A stretch of 64,000 nt of DNA. Source: Paramacrobiotus metropolitanus. Taxonomy: Eukaryota > Tardigrada > Eutardigrada > Parachela > Macrobiotidae. Positions 12,034 to 24,200 of the stretch are shown piece by piece. How positions within the stretch are numbered: position 1 is the stretch's first letter; each line of letters begins with the position of its first letter. Below the pieces are notes generated by a model that made no database searches, was not told where the DNA came from, and saw only the letters and a list, made by a program, of their open reading frames with translations. The DNA is taken from the NCBI RefSeq assembly GCF_019649055.1, contig NW_026570344.1, positions 310,001 through 374,000 of the forward strand, written 5' to 3'. The translations under genes and the position numbers were made by a program.

Positions 12034-14748
12034 ATGAAAATGGACGAGAAAAGTCTGTTTATGAATCGCTCGGTGATTGTCCGTACAACATCTCCGTCTC
12101 CTTCTCCGACGGCGGCCAGCTCACCGAATCTGGAGGGTTTAAATTATTCCGGACGCAGTTCGGGTGGTGGGAATATTCGCAAGTTTCCGCTTGGAATTCC
12201 ACTGTCCGCGCCAACGACTTGCTACACGGGTGAGTCACTCGTTCCATGTTAACTGCTATTTTCTGAGCCGTAAATGAACAGAGATTCAGTATTATCATCC
12301 GGGTTAGCGTAAATCTAGGATACCGCTGTTTAACCGTGATTCAGAACGCTGCGGCTTCTGTATTTGTGAGAACAAACCAATCGGAAACTTTTCATAAACG
12401 CTTAATCGTTCCATTGTCACTGATTTCAGTTTGCAAACTGGAAGCTTGTACTAAAATTGTTACGTTAGTTGAACGTGAACTACCGCTGATTGAACGGATC
12501 TAGTGCTCAACGAGCAGCTGTTTTGCCAAGGTATATACGACTATATCTTGGTTGTTAGTTCTATTATGTATTTTTATTCCACGCTGTTTACTCGGGATTG
12601 AACAAAAAAAAAGAGTATTGCTCGACAAACAAACTTACGGCACTTGCGAAGTTTTGACATCACCATAAAATTAATATTATGATTTATAAGCCGGCAAATT
12701 AAAACCTTCAAAGTATTTGTAAATTAAATGAATTTTTTCTTTATACACCATGTCGTATTATTCCATTCTAATTCTAGCGAATGCAAAATAAAAAATCTCA
12801 GATTATTTTTATGCAACTTTGCTGGTTTTGACAGCTAACTTGTAAGTATTTCGAGCGATGATGCTGTACAGGCTTCTGTTTGGCGTGACGATTTCAAACA
12901 CACCGCGGCTCGGTGCCGATACTCAAAATAACGCAGTTTTAATTGCCACACACAATTAATACTCAAAATGCCATTCACCTTTCTCTCTTTCCATTTAGCC
13001 CCAGTACATATTGATGTTGGCGGTAAAATTTACACGTCATCACTGGAAACCTTGACAAAGTAAGTGATAAACCGAAAATGTGTACAACTTCGCCGGTTTG
13101 TGTAGTAAACGGGTGTTTTTAATGGGAAAAGCTGTCAAGAAAGTACACGTACATTAATTGCCAACAAGTGCGGTGATCACGATGTGGTGTATTGTTTCCG
13201 GCGATTTTTTACTTCTGACTCACCGATCACCAATCACCTTCGTGCAATTCATTGTCGCTGGTAAATAATAATCTATTCGGAACAAACTCAACAAAGTACG
13301 GATACGTGAAAAATTAGCCATACCGGCACTTGTTGCCAACCGGTTCGGCCGTTTTACGTAACTCTAACAAGCCAGATCACGTTTGTATTATTGTGCATCC
13401 GACATGAAAATCGCGACCGTACTTTCGAAAAAAAAATTGGCATATGTTGCACTTTATCGATGTGGTTGGTTATTGTATTTTTAACTCAAATGTGTTTTAC
13501 GTACGTATATATAGTATTTAAAATTAAAGCCTGAAATCATAGAATTTTGATTTAAATTTATTTAAATCGGTAAAAGCTATTACTCGTACAATACAATTAA
13601 TGTTCCTAGAATAGTTTAATCGTAGTGAATCTTAATCTTAACAGCTTAACCTTAACGAAATTTCAGGTACAGACTGTAGAGCATTAATTTTATCCATTAT
13701 TAGGGAATGCAATAGCCAAGCGAAAAACACTGTTACAAGTTACAACAGGGCATGCAAATGCATTGGCGGAGACTGCGCAATACTTGTTTCAATTACTAGT
13801 AATTTTTGTTATTTTATTTACAGTGTTTACTGAAATTAAATACATTACCTCTATGCAATAACTACCGGTAGACGGTAGTTATTCTACGGTGCAAGTTAAG
13901 GTTGTAGTTACACCGCAATACGATACTTTCAACCAGCTTCGTTGCCGAGCTGACCGGAAGCGGGCGCATTATGTGCATACTGCATGTCCGTGCCACAGTT
14001 AGTTATGTTGGAATGAACGGGTAGTGAATTTTGGAATCAAGTTATTTATTGAATCAACAATTAATGTCGTTATCAGATATCCAGAATCTCGTTTGGCCAA
14101 GCTCTTCAACGGCACCATTCCCATCGTCCTGGACTCGCTGAAACAGCACTACTTCCTGGACCGCGACGGCCGCATGTTCCGACACATCCTCAACTTCCTG
14201 CGGCACGGACGGCTGATGGTGCCTAAAGATTTTCAGGAATGGTCACTTCTGTACGAAGAAGCCAAGTACTTCACGCTGCCCGGCATGATCCAGGAGATTG
14301 AGGACATCCTCGACCGCAAACCCACCTCGATGGCCTCGCCCCTTCTGCCCCCCTGACCCCTTCCACCCCACCGCCACCGTCTCGCAAACGCCCCCGCCAA
14401 AACGGCAGCACCCCCGTGGATGCCTCACCCAGTGACGCCTTCACGCACGACTGCATCACGGTGCACATCAGTCCAGATTTGGGGGAGCGGATCACGGTGA
14501 CCGCCGAACGGGGGTTGCTGGAGGAGGTGTTCCCCGAGGTATCCGGACATGTTAGCAATGGGGTAATGAACTCGGATTTGACCTTTCTCACACGGTTCCC
14601 ACTGAACGGCTACTGCAAGCTGAATTCCATTCAGGTCATTCAGAGATTGCTGACGGTGGGATTTACGGTGGCCGCCTGTTCGGGTGGTGGCATGGAGATG
14701 CAGCATTTCACCGAGTATCTATTTGTGCGCAAACTCCCGGCGTTGTAA
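12034..14748 (+). CDS. KCTD15: BTB-domain KCTD1/KCTD15 orthologue with an apparent frameshift
   Basis: Exons 12034-12229, 12999-13059 and 14077-14748. The family acts as a pentameric nuclear repressor of AP-2 transcription factors. [21 protein letters not shown], then [12 protein letters not shown] and [20 protein letters not shown], is the BTB domain. [17 protein letters not shown] and [14 protein letters not shown] form the conserved C-terminal domain. These two halves lie in different frames: the first reads to TGA at 14354-14356, directly after the C6 run 14348-14353, and the second continues one frame away from the same point. One more C in the run would join them, and no intron (GT before the stop) fits. 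Both halves look conserved, so an assembly error or a very recent mutation is likely. KCTD1 versus KCTD15 cannot be separated here. The start is the first in-frame ATG; 12040 is an alternative. Confidence 0.85.
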
Positions 14749-15200
14749 ACTAGAAGGGAAATGAGCGGATGGCATATGTACCAAAGTTCGCGTAACGGTC
14801 ACGTTCCTAGCTCGTTTATTTTTATCATCGGTAATTGTAGCGCTTGGTGGATTTTATAAATTATTATAAAACTTTGTTCAGTTTTTACTGGCTGGAAATC
14901 CTTCGCAAGTCTGTATTAATCGTTAAAATTAAAGTAATCAATACAAGTAGCATTTCACTTACAGTAATGTTAGTGAGTAATTGCAACAGTGCAACCATGG
15001 CAAAATATACACTACGTGATAGCAATGAAATTCTCTCTCTGTACCAGATTTATTGGGCAATAGCCGCCAAGATAACAATAATTGCAAGCGCCGGTACACT
15101 ACGTGAAAGTTAAAATTTAAACATTAAAAAAACAACCAAAATCTCTATCTTCTCTTGGGTTAAAAGGTAACGTGCTCAAAACAGCCGTAGCATTTCCTTT
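14749..15200. other. Spacer right of KCTD
   Basis: It holds the 3' UTR of the KCTD gene and AT-rich sequence. No gene is recognised up to the first LINE fragment. Confidence 0.4.
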
Positions 15201-15204
15201 TACA

Positions 15205-15440
15205 ACGGCGAGACTAAAACGCTGCTTAACACTTCGTTGACTAGCATGGTTACTCACACCACAACTGCTCTTATTAAATCACTAACTAATTTCAAAAAAA
15301 TAATTTTACAGCAAATTTTGGGCTGTGTGGGTGAAAAAACGTCTAGTTTCTAATAGTACTCTTAACAACACACCCAGTGCAGCCGGAAGTCCAGAACTGG
15401 GATGGTGGAAGTCACCATCCTTTTGGGACACTTACATTCA
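15205..15440 (+). mobile_element. 3' tail fragment of the same LINE family, opposite orientation
   Basis: On the plus strand the stretch near 15208-15250 reads GETKTLLNTSLTS and that near 15390-15425 reads WWKSPSFW. The large minus-strand LINE at its C-terminus reads GEARFTAFINTSLTS and WWKSPEASYW. At DNA level TTAACACTTCGTTGACTAGC is shared exactly in inverted orientation with the tail at about 15972-15991. Only the end of the endonuclease ORF is present, with stops and gaps, so this is a 5'-truncated and decayed copy, as is usual for LINEs. The two copies lie tail to tail. Confidence 0.55.
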
Positions 15441-15874
15441 AGCTGTTACACCGCCCGATTGCGCAAATGAAAGATGTCGAAAAATTCAGGCCATGTACTA
15501 AACAGTATCAGCACGCTACTGTAAAATTTTGAGCAATGTATGTTTTGCCGATGGCTTACAAAAAAATCGGGCGCATTAGGAAGTTTGGGAAGACTGCCCA
15601 ATGAAGCCGCTGTTCGACTGACAGGCATACAAGGAAAACGATCAGAGCAGCTAACAATCAGATGAGCGCGCATACCGCTAGGGCAATAAAAGGGTGAATC
15701 CGGGTCAGCATAGACTAAGCAAAGACAATAGCTGCGGAGCCATGCGATCAATTAGCAGATAAGCAGAACATCTCATCAAAAGATGTTCCCATGTTCTTTC
15801 ATCGCCAGTAAATTTTGCGCAGGTGCCAGTGTATTTCTTTTGTCTTAATGGTCAATGTTATTGGTCAAACCTCT
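15441..15874. other. Sequence between two LINE tails
   Basis: It probably includes LINE 3' UTR from one or both copies. No gene or clear repeat boundary is visible, and no poly(A) tail is evident. Confidence 0.3.
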
Positions 15875-16958
15875 TTAAAACAAAAAGAATGACTGGTTAG
15901 TAGATCTTAATGACCAATAGGATGCTTCTGGTGACTTCCACCAAGAAAGCCAGCCGCGTTGCTCAAAACTGCTAGTCAACGAAGTGTTAATGAAAGCAGT
16001 AAAACGCGCTTCTCCAGTTAAGTCTCGAATTTTACGGCCCATGAAATGCAACAGTTCACTGAAAGCGGGGCCAAATACTCCCAACGTCTCAATCACTAAA
16101 GGATAAAAAAAGTTTCCATTTTCCACAGACGAATATGTCCGGCGCTTAGCATTTTCTGCGAGCTGAGCCACGTATCCAGCTTTCTTTGAGCTGCCGGTGA
16201 CATGCGAGTCCGCGACCGTACACCAACTGGTTACATCCCACACCAGTGGTTTCCCTTGGCGGACAGGGATCAGCGTCATGCCGTCGGGCCTTTTTCCGTT
16301 CACACTCGATAAGCCGGTCGGTTCTAGCTGACAAGGAAAACCGGCGCTTTCGCAACAATTCTTAGCAATACTGTTCATTTCTTTATGTCGCGCCCATCGT
16401 CCCTTAGTTGACTTATTGCAGGATAACCCGTGATGTCCGTTAGTTTCTACTTGCGTGCCGCACGCAATGCAATTGTGCGCCACTACAACTGGCAATCCGA
16501 ACCGCAGTGCGACACCAATTCTGACCTCGTCGTCTCTAAGGAATGTTCCCAGACATGGAGCGGGCAACGCATTCAACCAGGCTCCAGAGTCTTTGTTTAG
16601 TGCAGCCAGCAAGACGGCCCTGTTCCGTTCGTTTCCTTCTGTATTCGACATCAGCATGGCAATGTCCCGCTCAATCATTGGTGTATCCCATGCGTACTGA
16701 AACTTCCGAATAAAATCAGCAGGAATCTCACAATGCATATATTGTAACCAGGACTCAATAGCTGCTCTCTTCAGTCGACTGGTAAAACTCAGAAACGATG
16801 GGCTGCACAGAGTACACCGATACCAAATAGGCACAGACAGCTAATGTCTCTGTGCGGCGCGTTCCCAAACCTCCTCGCCGTACTGGAAGAGACATCTGAG
16901 TCCACTGTAATTCAGATATCTTTACGTTGACCAATTTCTCAATCCCCGACCGCAGCAT
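15875..16958 (-). pseudogene. LINE C-terminal part: zinc knuckle and restriction-like endonuclease
   Basis: Two overlapping frames cover it. The piece at 16755-16958 (LPVRRGGLGTRRTE) continues the RT thumb region. The piece at 15875-16834 has CIACGTQVETNGHHGLSC (C-x2-C-x8-H-x4-C class knuckle) followed by GKRPDGMTLIP and LVWDVT. That is the RPD...DVT signature of the restriction-like endonuclease that nicks the insertion target. The frame change between the two pieces marks it as a decayed copy. In the source element both would be one polyprotein with the RT part. Confidence 0.75.
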
Positions 16959-16982
16959 ATCGTCGTATTCTTATGAGTAATT

Positions 16983-17260
16983 AGAGCCCCCAAACAGTAT
17001 ACTGTACTGCCGTATACGGCATACTGTACGGCACAACAGTACGTAACCGTAGTGAAAATTGGTACTGTAACGAAAGTGCCGTACGTAACCGTAAGCCAAA
17101 AACACGGTTTTACAATGGGCTTGCCGTATACGGTACTGCCGTATACGGTATACCGTACGGTCAATCCAGTTATTTCTGCCGTAACCGTACCGTAGCCGTA
17201 GGAGCCGTAAGCGGAAACCGTACGTAGCCGTACAAAAATTTGTTACTGTTTGGGGGCTCT
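16983..17260. mobile_element. 278-bp MITE with 17-bp perfect inverted ends inside the LINE
   Basis: Left end AGAGCCCCCAAACAGTA and right end TACTGTTTGGGGGCTCT are exact reverse complements. Both sides carry the direct repeat ATGAGTAATT (16973-16982 and 17261-17270), 10 bp, or 11 if the flanking T is counted. A target duplication of 9-11 bp points to a Mutator-like (MULE) source; this is inference from length only. The interior is built from GTAC-rich units: CCGTATACGG occurs three times and CCGTAACCGTA-like runs recur. It has no coding capacity. MITE plus duplication is 288 bp, a multiple of three, so the insertion itself kept frame. Confidence 0.9.
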
Positions 17261-17270
17261 ATGAGTAATT

Positions 17271-19008
17271 GAGGATGTTCATAACAACGGGAAGTGCGTA
17301 AACCGTATAGCACTTTCGGAACGCTTAGGCAGTTCTTGAGGAGAAAAAGGCTGTAATGGGCTGGCAATTTCTCCAAACGATGTACGAATTTCTTAAGTTG
17401 TTCCGTTTTACTAGCCAAAAATCCCGCACATGCCGACGACGTCATAGGTGCGCCTAATAAGGTGAAATTGTCCGTGTTCAGCTGTATCATATCTGGCCAG
17501 TTGCTCAACAGGGATGTCCGGATTAATGATTCATCTTCGCCCTTTGTTACAACTGGGAAAAATTCGCACTTGCTGAAGTACAGTTCCAAGCCTAACTTCG
17601 CCGCTCGTTCTTCAATTCGCTTAATGGCCGCCATTACTGTTTCCACGGCTCCCGCTAAAGTAACATCATCGAGGAACGCCAAGAACAACTCACAATCCAG
17701 ATCGGTGAACAGCGGTAACGTGGGTAGGCTGTAGCCAAAGGGGCCGGACGGGTCACCCTGTTGCACTCCCCGGGCGGATGACAACAATTCTTCTCCGCAG
17801 ACTAAATGACTGCTGAAACGGTATGACTGCCAGAAGTAGCCGTAGTAAGCGGGAAAATGTTCACGAACAGCCCATAATAGAGCGTCTCGTCTTAATAGGT
17901 TGAATGCGTTCTTAAAATCGAGTTTGACAATTACCCGTGCTTCCGCGTGAGGAGTTTCCAAATAGGCGCGCACCCCGTGGATGATAGCCTCGGCTCCGCC
18001 CTTGATTCCAAAACCAAACTGAACCTTATTACACAGTTCTTTCATTTTGTCAGAGCACCTCTGGCTAACAACTTTCGAAACTAAACGTCTGAGGGTTTCT
18101 CCAACGGCAATAGGACGTATACCGCCGTCTTTTTTCGTCAATGGGATTAGGTTGGCGCCGAAGAAGAAGGGCCTGATATCCTCGGGGACTTCGTTATGCA
18201 GTACATGATTCACGAAGTCAGTCAAAGCGGAACACAATTCGCCTTCCTCAGCTCCAGGCCCACACAACAAATCTTTCAGATGTTGGGGCCGTAGGTCTGA
18301 ACAACCACCAGCAGAACCTGAAGGGAAACTCAGCACGGCATTTAAAACTTCAGCAGGTGTAGCCAGGGAAGGCCTATGTGTCTGTTCAGGTGGCGATGGA
18401 TAATCGCTGTCTTGTGGTTCCGGCGGGTGCTTATTGTGCAAGGACTCTAAAGTGTCTGCATTCATGGGCGCGAGTGCATCTTCACCCATTATTACTCCGA
18501 CGGCCCGTCGTACATTGTTGTCTTGTAACAGGGACGTGGTCAAAGCCGCCAGTCGCTCATCGTTCATCTTGCTTTTACGGGTTTTGTCGCTTCTGGTATG
18601 TGCACGGGGAGGATGGTGGTGACAGGACAAATCAGCCAGATTTCTGCGGATAATTGTTGAAAGTGACTCCTTCCGGACTGATTTTGCGGCAGGTAAGGAC
18701 AGAGCTCTTGAACCAAACAGTAACAAATCCACCCATGACGCTGAAGAGTTTTCACGTACGCATTTGCGGAGTATCTGGGTAAGGCTCTGAGCGCATGGCC
18801 GTCGAACCGTCTTTGGCACTCTTTTCGGGAGAGCATAATGTACTCCAGAGAGGATAAACTGAAGGAGGTGCTGACCCGATTGGGGCTTGGCAGCGGCAGA
18901 GGGCTGTTGCGCTTGGAATTTCTTGCTGCAGGCCTTGACGTGGTTGGCGAACCCAGCGCCTTTGGTGAACATATTCTGGCAATACTGACATTGCTGATCT
19001 TTCGCCAT
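17271..19008 (-). CDS. LINE reverse transcriptase part
   Basis: It starts at ATG 19008 (MAKDQQC). The N-terminus has CQYCQ...HVKAC, a C-x2-C-x12-H-x4-C finger for DNA or RNA binding. Then come SAGGCSDLRPQHLKDL, the RT block GGIRPIAVGETLRRLVSK, motif A (VIVKLDFKNAFN), motif B (GVQQGDPSGPFG) and motif C as FLDD, in place of the commoner F/YADD. The catalytic aspartates are therefore present. The reading frame runs into the MITE and stops inside it at 17170, so the last 30 or so residues are MITE-derived. About 580 aa belong to the LINE. Confidence 0.85.
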
Positions 19009-19551
19009 TTCAGTGGAACCCAAAGGCTACAAATACGTTAAAAGCCCAGAAAAGCAGTTCCACAGAAACAGAAAACGACATCGACCAGCGAGAAACGACA
19101 TACCCGATTTACCTGGGGTTCACAAAAGTTCCCCCCAAGTAGTGTCGTTCAAGGCTCCTTAAACATCGCAGCGAATCCAAACTCCAAACTCCAAGCCATT
19201 TCCCATCGCGCAGGTGCAACTGTGAACGGCCGATGCGCAGCACTTGCGCTGACCAGGGAAGTTTTGACGTAGCGGCAATGGGCATCGAGCAGTCGCGCAG
19301 GTGCACGCGGCTGGCTGAGCATATGTGCAGAAACGGACGGAAGACAGCTTTGTTTGCTCTTCCAATTACGACTGGCGGTCATCATTTCTAGGCGGTTGAT
19401 TAAACAGCGCTGCTACCACGTAGTGTAGTGTTATGCCTTGGTGCAACTACTGTACATACATGTATATCAGCCAAGTTGAGCCACATAAGCTGACTTGATA
19501 ACGCAACCAGTGAATCGAAATGATATCGATATACCTATTTTTTTAGGTTAA

Positions 19552-20638
19552 CCCGGCAATGCCCGAGGTATCAAGGAATTTTTTGTCGAAGTTGAAATTC
19601 ATACCATAGAATAACAATAATATAATGAACTTAAACTAATTTTTTCAAAATTTTTGCTGCAGTAGTTTAAAATTTGAAGGGTAGGTGGAAATTCCACTGC
19701 TTGGGCATTCACGATATACAATACGTACGGTGTGGGCAAGGTGGTTGCCGGTGCGACACCACACAAATTCCGTTGTACACAACACTGTGGCTACTTGACC
19801 TACTCGAATCAACCTGGCTGTGGTAGCTGTTTACAATAGTTAGCTTATGCAATTTAATTCATTATGAAAAGATTCATGGTTGAATTTATAATCAAAAGAA
19901 TGTTTCATTTCCGGTCAGCATGCAACAGGGTCATGGTGGGCTGCGCCAGTTTACATGTGCACAACACTGATCACAGCCAGCCATATTTCTGGTTGGCTGC
20001 TTCGATCACAACGTCGTTTTATTGTTCTCTTACCTATTGCAGTCGAAGAAAAAATTGCGATATGATAAGAAAAATGTTTTATTATCATTTATGCTATTAT
20101 AAAAGCACTCAGATCAGTCAGATGTCTTTATTTGTTTGATATTTTGATCAGTTAGTTGACAGTGTTCTGGTTTGGCTACTCTCCTAGTGTGCAACGGCTG
20201 AATCATATGAAGTGTGCGGCTCTGGTCACTGTGCCTGTTCAGGCAGCATGTTATTGTCCTACGCCAATGCCCAAGCGGTGGAATTTCCACCAGCTGTTTT
20301 TGAAAATTCACAGTTTTTTACAGAAGAGCTGCAAACTTTTGTGTGATACTGAAATTGTGAGATACTCACATGAAGTTATCACTAATTTAATCCAAAATTT
20401 TTATCACAACAGCCGATTTAGATACACTTCGTAGAACTTTATGTTATTTTTTCAGTGTTTTTTAAGCAATGTACGTTTTTTATGGTGTGTCTGATTAAAA
20501 ACTAAAATTCACTGTTTTGAAGAGAGTTATCTTTGTTCTATCTCATGCATATGTAACCCAGGTAATGACAATAGTTCTGGCGTTGTAAAAATTAGCGAAC
20601 TTTACTGGTGGTTTTTCCACCTAGCAGACGTTGCCGGG
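19552..20638. mobile_element. piggyBac-like non-autonomous DNA element, about 1.1 kb
   Basis: Both ends abut TTAA (19548-19551 and 20639-20642). The ends are inverted: CCCGGCAATG on the left and, read inward on the other strand, CCCGGCAACG on the right. TTAA target duplication and termini starting CCC are the piggyBac signature. Internal inverted copies of a GGTGGAAATTCCACC-like motif with GCTTGGGC lie at about 19684-19710 and 20268-20297, with a further variant near 20609-20626. No transposase ORF is seen, so it would depend on a partner elsewhere. The short terminal match keeps this tentative. Confidence 0.55.
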
Positions 20639-20642
20639 TTAA

Positions 20643-21289
20643 TTAATCAATATCAGGTACGAGCACCACGTATACGGTAAATACAGCAAACAGTTTAATT
20701 TATTTCCAACTTGTAAGCAGTTCCGTTCATTTGTTTGGGATCAAAACTGGTTTGCAAACTGCAGACACGATTATAAAACCACACTGCAAACGATACAACT
20801 GAATTTCGTTCTTCATCAAACTGAACACGTTCACATCGATTTTTTTAGAGCAAACAAGTTCAGATAAGATACCGAAATAAGCAAACGTTCCATAAATGCT
20901 AGTAGCTAAATAATAATTTGGATTTGATCAGTCACTGGTATAGTTTAAAAAGAAGCTAACAGGGTGTCGTTTGCCAACAGTGTCCAACACAACGAACACG
21001 CACCCGCAAACAGCCAAAGCACATCACAGTTAAAAAGGGCGTTCCAGTACTCTCCAACTTTGTCAAAGTCGATTCCGCTTAACAACACGATCCAACTAAT
21101 TAAAACTATCATCAAAACACTCACACTTTACAAAACAAAAAAGTCTATTTTGTTTACACGGTTAAATTTTGTACAAAACATCTAACAACGCACGCATAGG
21201 GCGACTGCGCACTGACACGGCGCAACAGGGTTTTTTGGTCAATCTCGAGAATACGATCAGGATCCGCGTCGACGACGCTGTCCCTGTCA
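20643..21289. other. Spacer downstream of TAF4
   Basis: AT-rich sequence next to the TAF4 stop codon; on the minus strand it holds the TAF4 3' UTR. No gene is recognised. Confidence 0.4.
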
Positions 21290-24200
21290 TCATTTAAGCT
21301 GATGGAGAAGCTGGTAGAGTAGAGGAGATTTACTCAGTTTTCCATTGGTTTCCATCATGAAAATCACATCCCGTAAACTAGCCCGTTTGATTTTCGGTCG
21401 ATACGGCTGCAAAGAAGCATATATCGGACCAATTACAACATATTTTGATGGCAAAACTACTACAACATTAAAGTTACAACTTTATTAGAAATAGCCACAA
21501 CAAAACGACCGAACTACTATTCTCATAGTTAGCAACACAACGAAAACAATCCAAAAAGAATTAACAGAAATGTGAGAAACCATTCTTACTCATTAAAATT
21601 TAACGATAACGCAATTTTCCTTTAACATCTTTATTTAGTAGTTTCTGTAATTTTCAGTTCTCCGTTTAGGTAAAGGAATTCGCACGGTGTACATATTAAA
21701 ACATGTAAAAATACGCTGTCTTATATAATAAACTATAAAGTATCCACTTCATACCTGAGACCGGATTTCGGAGCGAGATATACTGGTGATCATCGACGTG
21801 CTCGCTCCGCCGGAAGAGCCATCCACAACAGCGGTTGTCTGTTCTAGTCTGGGCTTTTTTCGAGGACCACTGCCTAGAGCAGCCAGCGCCGCTTCGTTGG
21901 CTTCTTTTGTGCGCAGCTCTTCTTGTTCTACTCTTTGCATCTATAACACAAAACAGATCGATTACGATCTATACAGTGTGTAAAGCAGAAGTGTTAATGT
22001 TCAAGTTCGCTCAAGACGTAAAACATCGACGTACGCTAAACTTGGTTCCAAATTTTTAGACAGTTTTATACGTGAACGTAAGATCAAGCAATACAAACAA
22101 CGACAAGCACCAGAGACGCATGAGCCAGCCGTTATTAGAACAGTTGTTACCTCTTTCGCCCGCTGTTTCATTTTCATATGCTCAGGATCTTCCGGCCGAT
22201 TCCGACTCTGAAACACACACCCTTCGCATGCGCTTACAAGGTGCTTCATTTGTGCACATCCAAGCAATACCTTGCCGATCTTAAGGAATGTTTCTTTCTC
22301 TTCTTCTTCACGCTTGCGCTTTTCTACTTTATCTAGCTCTTCCATGAACCGCATCTGCCCACGAATGTCCTGAGTCACCTTGTAATGCTGATGACCCTAA
22401 ACGAAAGAAAAAAGTAAACAGCTACAAATGTTACGGGATCATAAGCGATGCAAAACAGAAACAAACAGGTTTGTGGCATGAAAAATAACTGCAGCATAGA
22501 TCTTCATATATTTTTGACACTAAATCTGTGCGGATTACCATAGATAGTTTCGAATACGTCCGAACCAGCGTACTATCACCTAGTTTTAAAATAAGCGCAT
22601 AGTACTAACTTCCGACGATACGAAACTATTATTAGCGGAACTATTAAACAAAATACAGAATCCACCCATGGCATGCCCATAAACATATTAAGACCACAAC
22701 CATAGTATGTTTAAATCATCACGAAGTATAACACAACTGATTGCAAAGAATGATTTAACATAGATATTCCTGATTTCGATCTGAATACAGCCGCAAAACA
22801 TTGTACGTTGTTTTCACTTTCGATGTCCCAAACAACTTACTCGAACACTCTCCGAGCGATGTTCAGCAATGATGTTCAAGCGTTCACAGCAGTTCCTTAG
22901 TCGAGCTTCAACGGCATGGGAAATAATAGTCAGCACCTCACCGGGAAGGTCGTCTTGTACGTATCCTTTCACTATAAAAACGATTATTACATTACATAGC
23001 ACTAACAAAAATTACTTACTGTCAGAACACAACAACAACCTACCAGCACTCAGCACCCTCCGCTTAACAGAATCATGAGCCATCAGCGTGTGATCATCGC
23101 CAATACTCCTTGTTTGCGTACCCACAAGCTCCGCCGAGGATAGTTTGGCACTTTCTTCATTCAGGTTCACACCACCCATGGCCGCCACGTCGTTCAGTTC
23201 GTCCTCATCGGCTTTGTGCTCTTTAGATTCTCTATAACATCAGGAAGAGTGATCAAGCGATAAGGGATTGTCGAAATTTAGCTACTTCTGATTATAAGTA
23301 ACAAAGGCAAACTGCAAATTCCAGAAGGAGAGATATGAATAATGACAAGCAAACTGTAACTTTGTACGAAACTGGCAACCACTTTTGAGACGAATTCTCA
23401 CAAATACACACTCTAACACAGCAGTGCATTACACTGTACATCATGTAAACTCCCAGGGAAAACTGGCGCGCTTACTTTTGTCCGAGAGTGGGAGGAGCCT
23501 TGGCCATTTCCTGCTCTAGTCGTGCCCGTGTCTCTTGTATCTCTTTCTGTCGCTTTTGTTTGGCTGCGGCTTTTTTCTCTGCCGGTGGGGGCTTGGGAGC
23601 CTTGGGTGCTCTTTCCGGTTTTGTGTGCGTGGAAAGAGGCGGTACGGAAGCAAAGGCAGGATGCTGTTCGGAATTAGCGTTGACCGCCGCGGCGGCTGCA
23701 GCAGCAGCGGCCGCACTCTTGGCGCCCTTGCCTTTACCACCGGACTTGGCAGGGGCAGGACGCGGTGATTCAGCCGCCGTCGGCGGTGGCGCACCCCGAG
23801 GCACGTGGCTGTCCGTCTATGCAAAGATAACGTTGTACATAAAAACAATACCAGCGTGTTTAATTCAGCTACATTTTACTTTTATATGGTGATGACAACT
23901 TCGTTACTTCAAGAACCATTTTTTTTACTAACACAAAAATTTCCATTTCAGTTTGTGAAAAAGCATCAATGCGATGACATTAAACAAATAAAAACACGGT
24001 CTAAAAGTGGCAAAAAACCAACAGACTTAGAGTCAAACAAGGCACACTGCACAAAGAAGCTGCTATAGATCTTCAATAAAAAAGCCAAACTCCAGCGGCA
24101 GTTGTAGATGTTCTACAAACCTATTACGTGAAACCCTAAATTCGTAAAGGCACAGAACAGGGACGCACGCGCCAATGCGTAACAATTGAGGCAACAACTG

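Larger units (their letters stand above)
15875..19023 (-). mobile_element. Decayed RLE-type LINE (reverse transcriptase plus restriction-like endonuclease)
   Basis: One element runs from a Cys/His zinc finger through a reverse transcriptase to a zinc knuckle and a PD-(D/E)XK-like nuclease. This order is typical of the early-branching R2/R4/NeSL/CRE grade of non-LTR retrotransposons; the exact clade is not resolved. The element is interrupted by a 278-bp MITE at 16983-17260. Besides the MITE there are at least two frame changes, one next to the MITE target site and one between about 16760 and 16830, so it cannot be active. Sequence from 19024 to about 19400, with a twice-used TCGCGCAGGTGCA, may be its 5' UTR. 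Confidence 0.8.

Noticed and set aside
15446-15751. 101-codon minus-strand frame between the LINE tails
   Set aside because: It does not resemble either LINE ORF and has no family; it is probably decayed LINE 3' UTR.
23488-23892. 134-codon plus-strand frame rich in Ala/Gly
   Set aside because: It is antisense to the low-complexity TAF4 exon.
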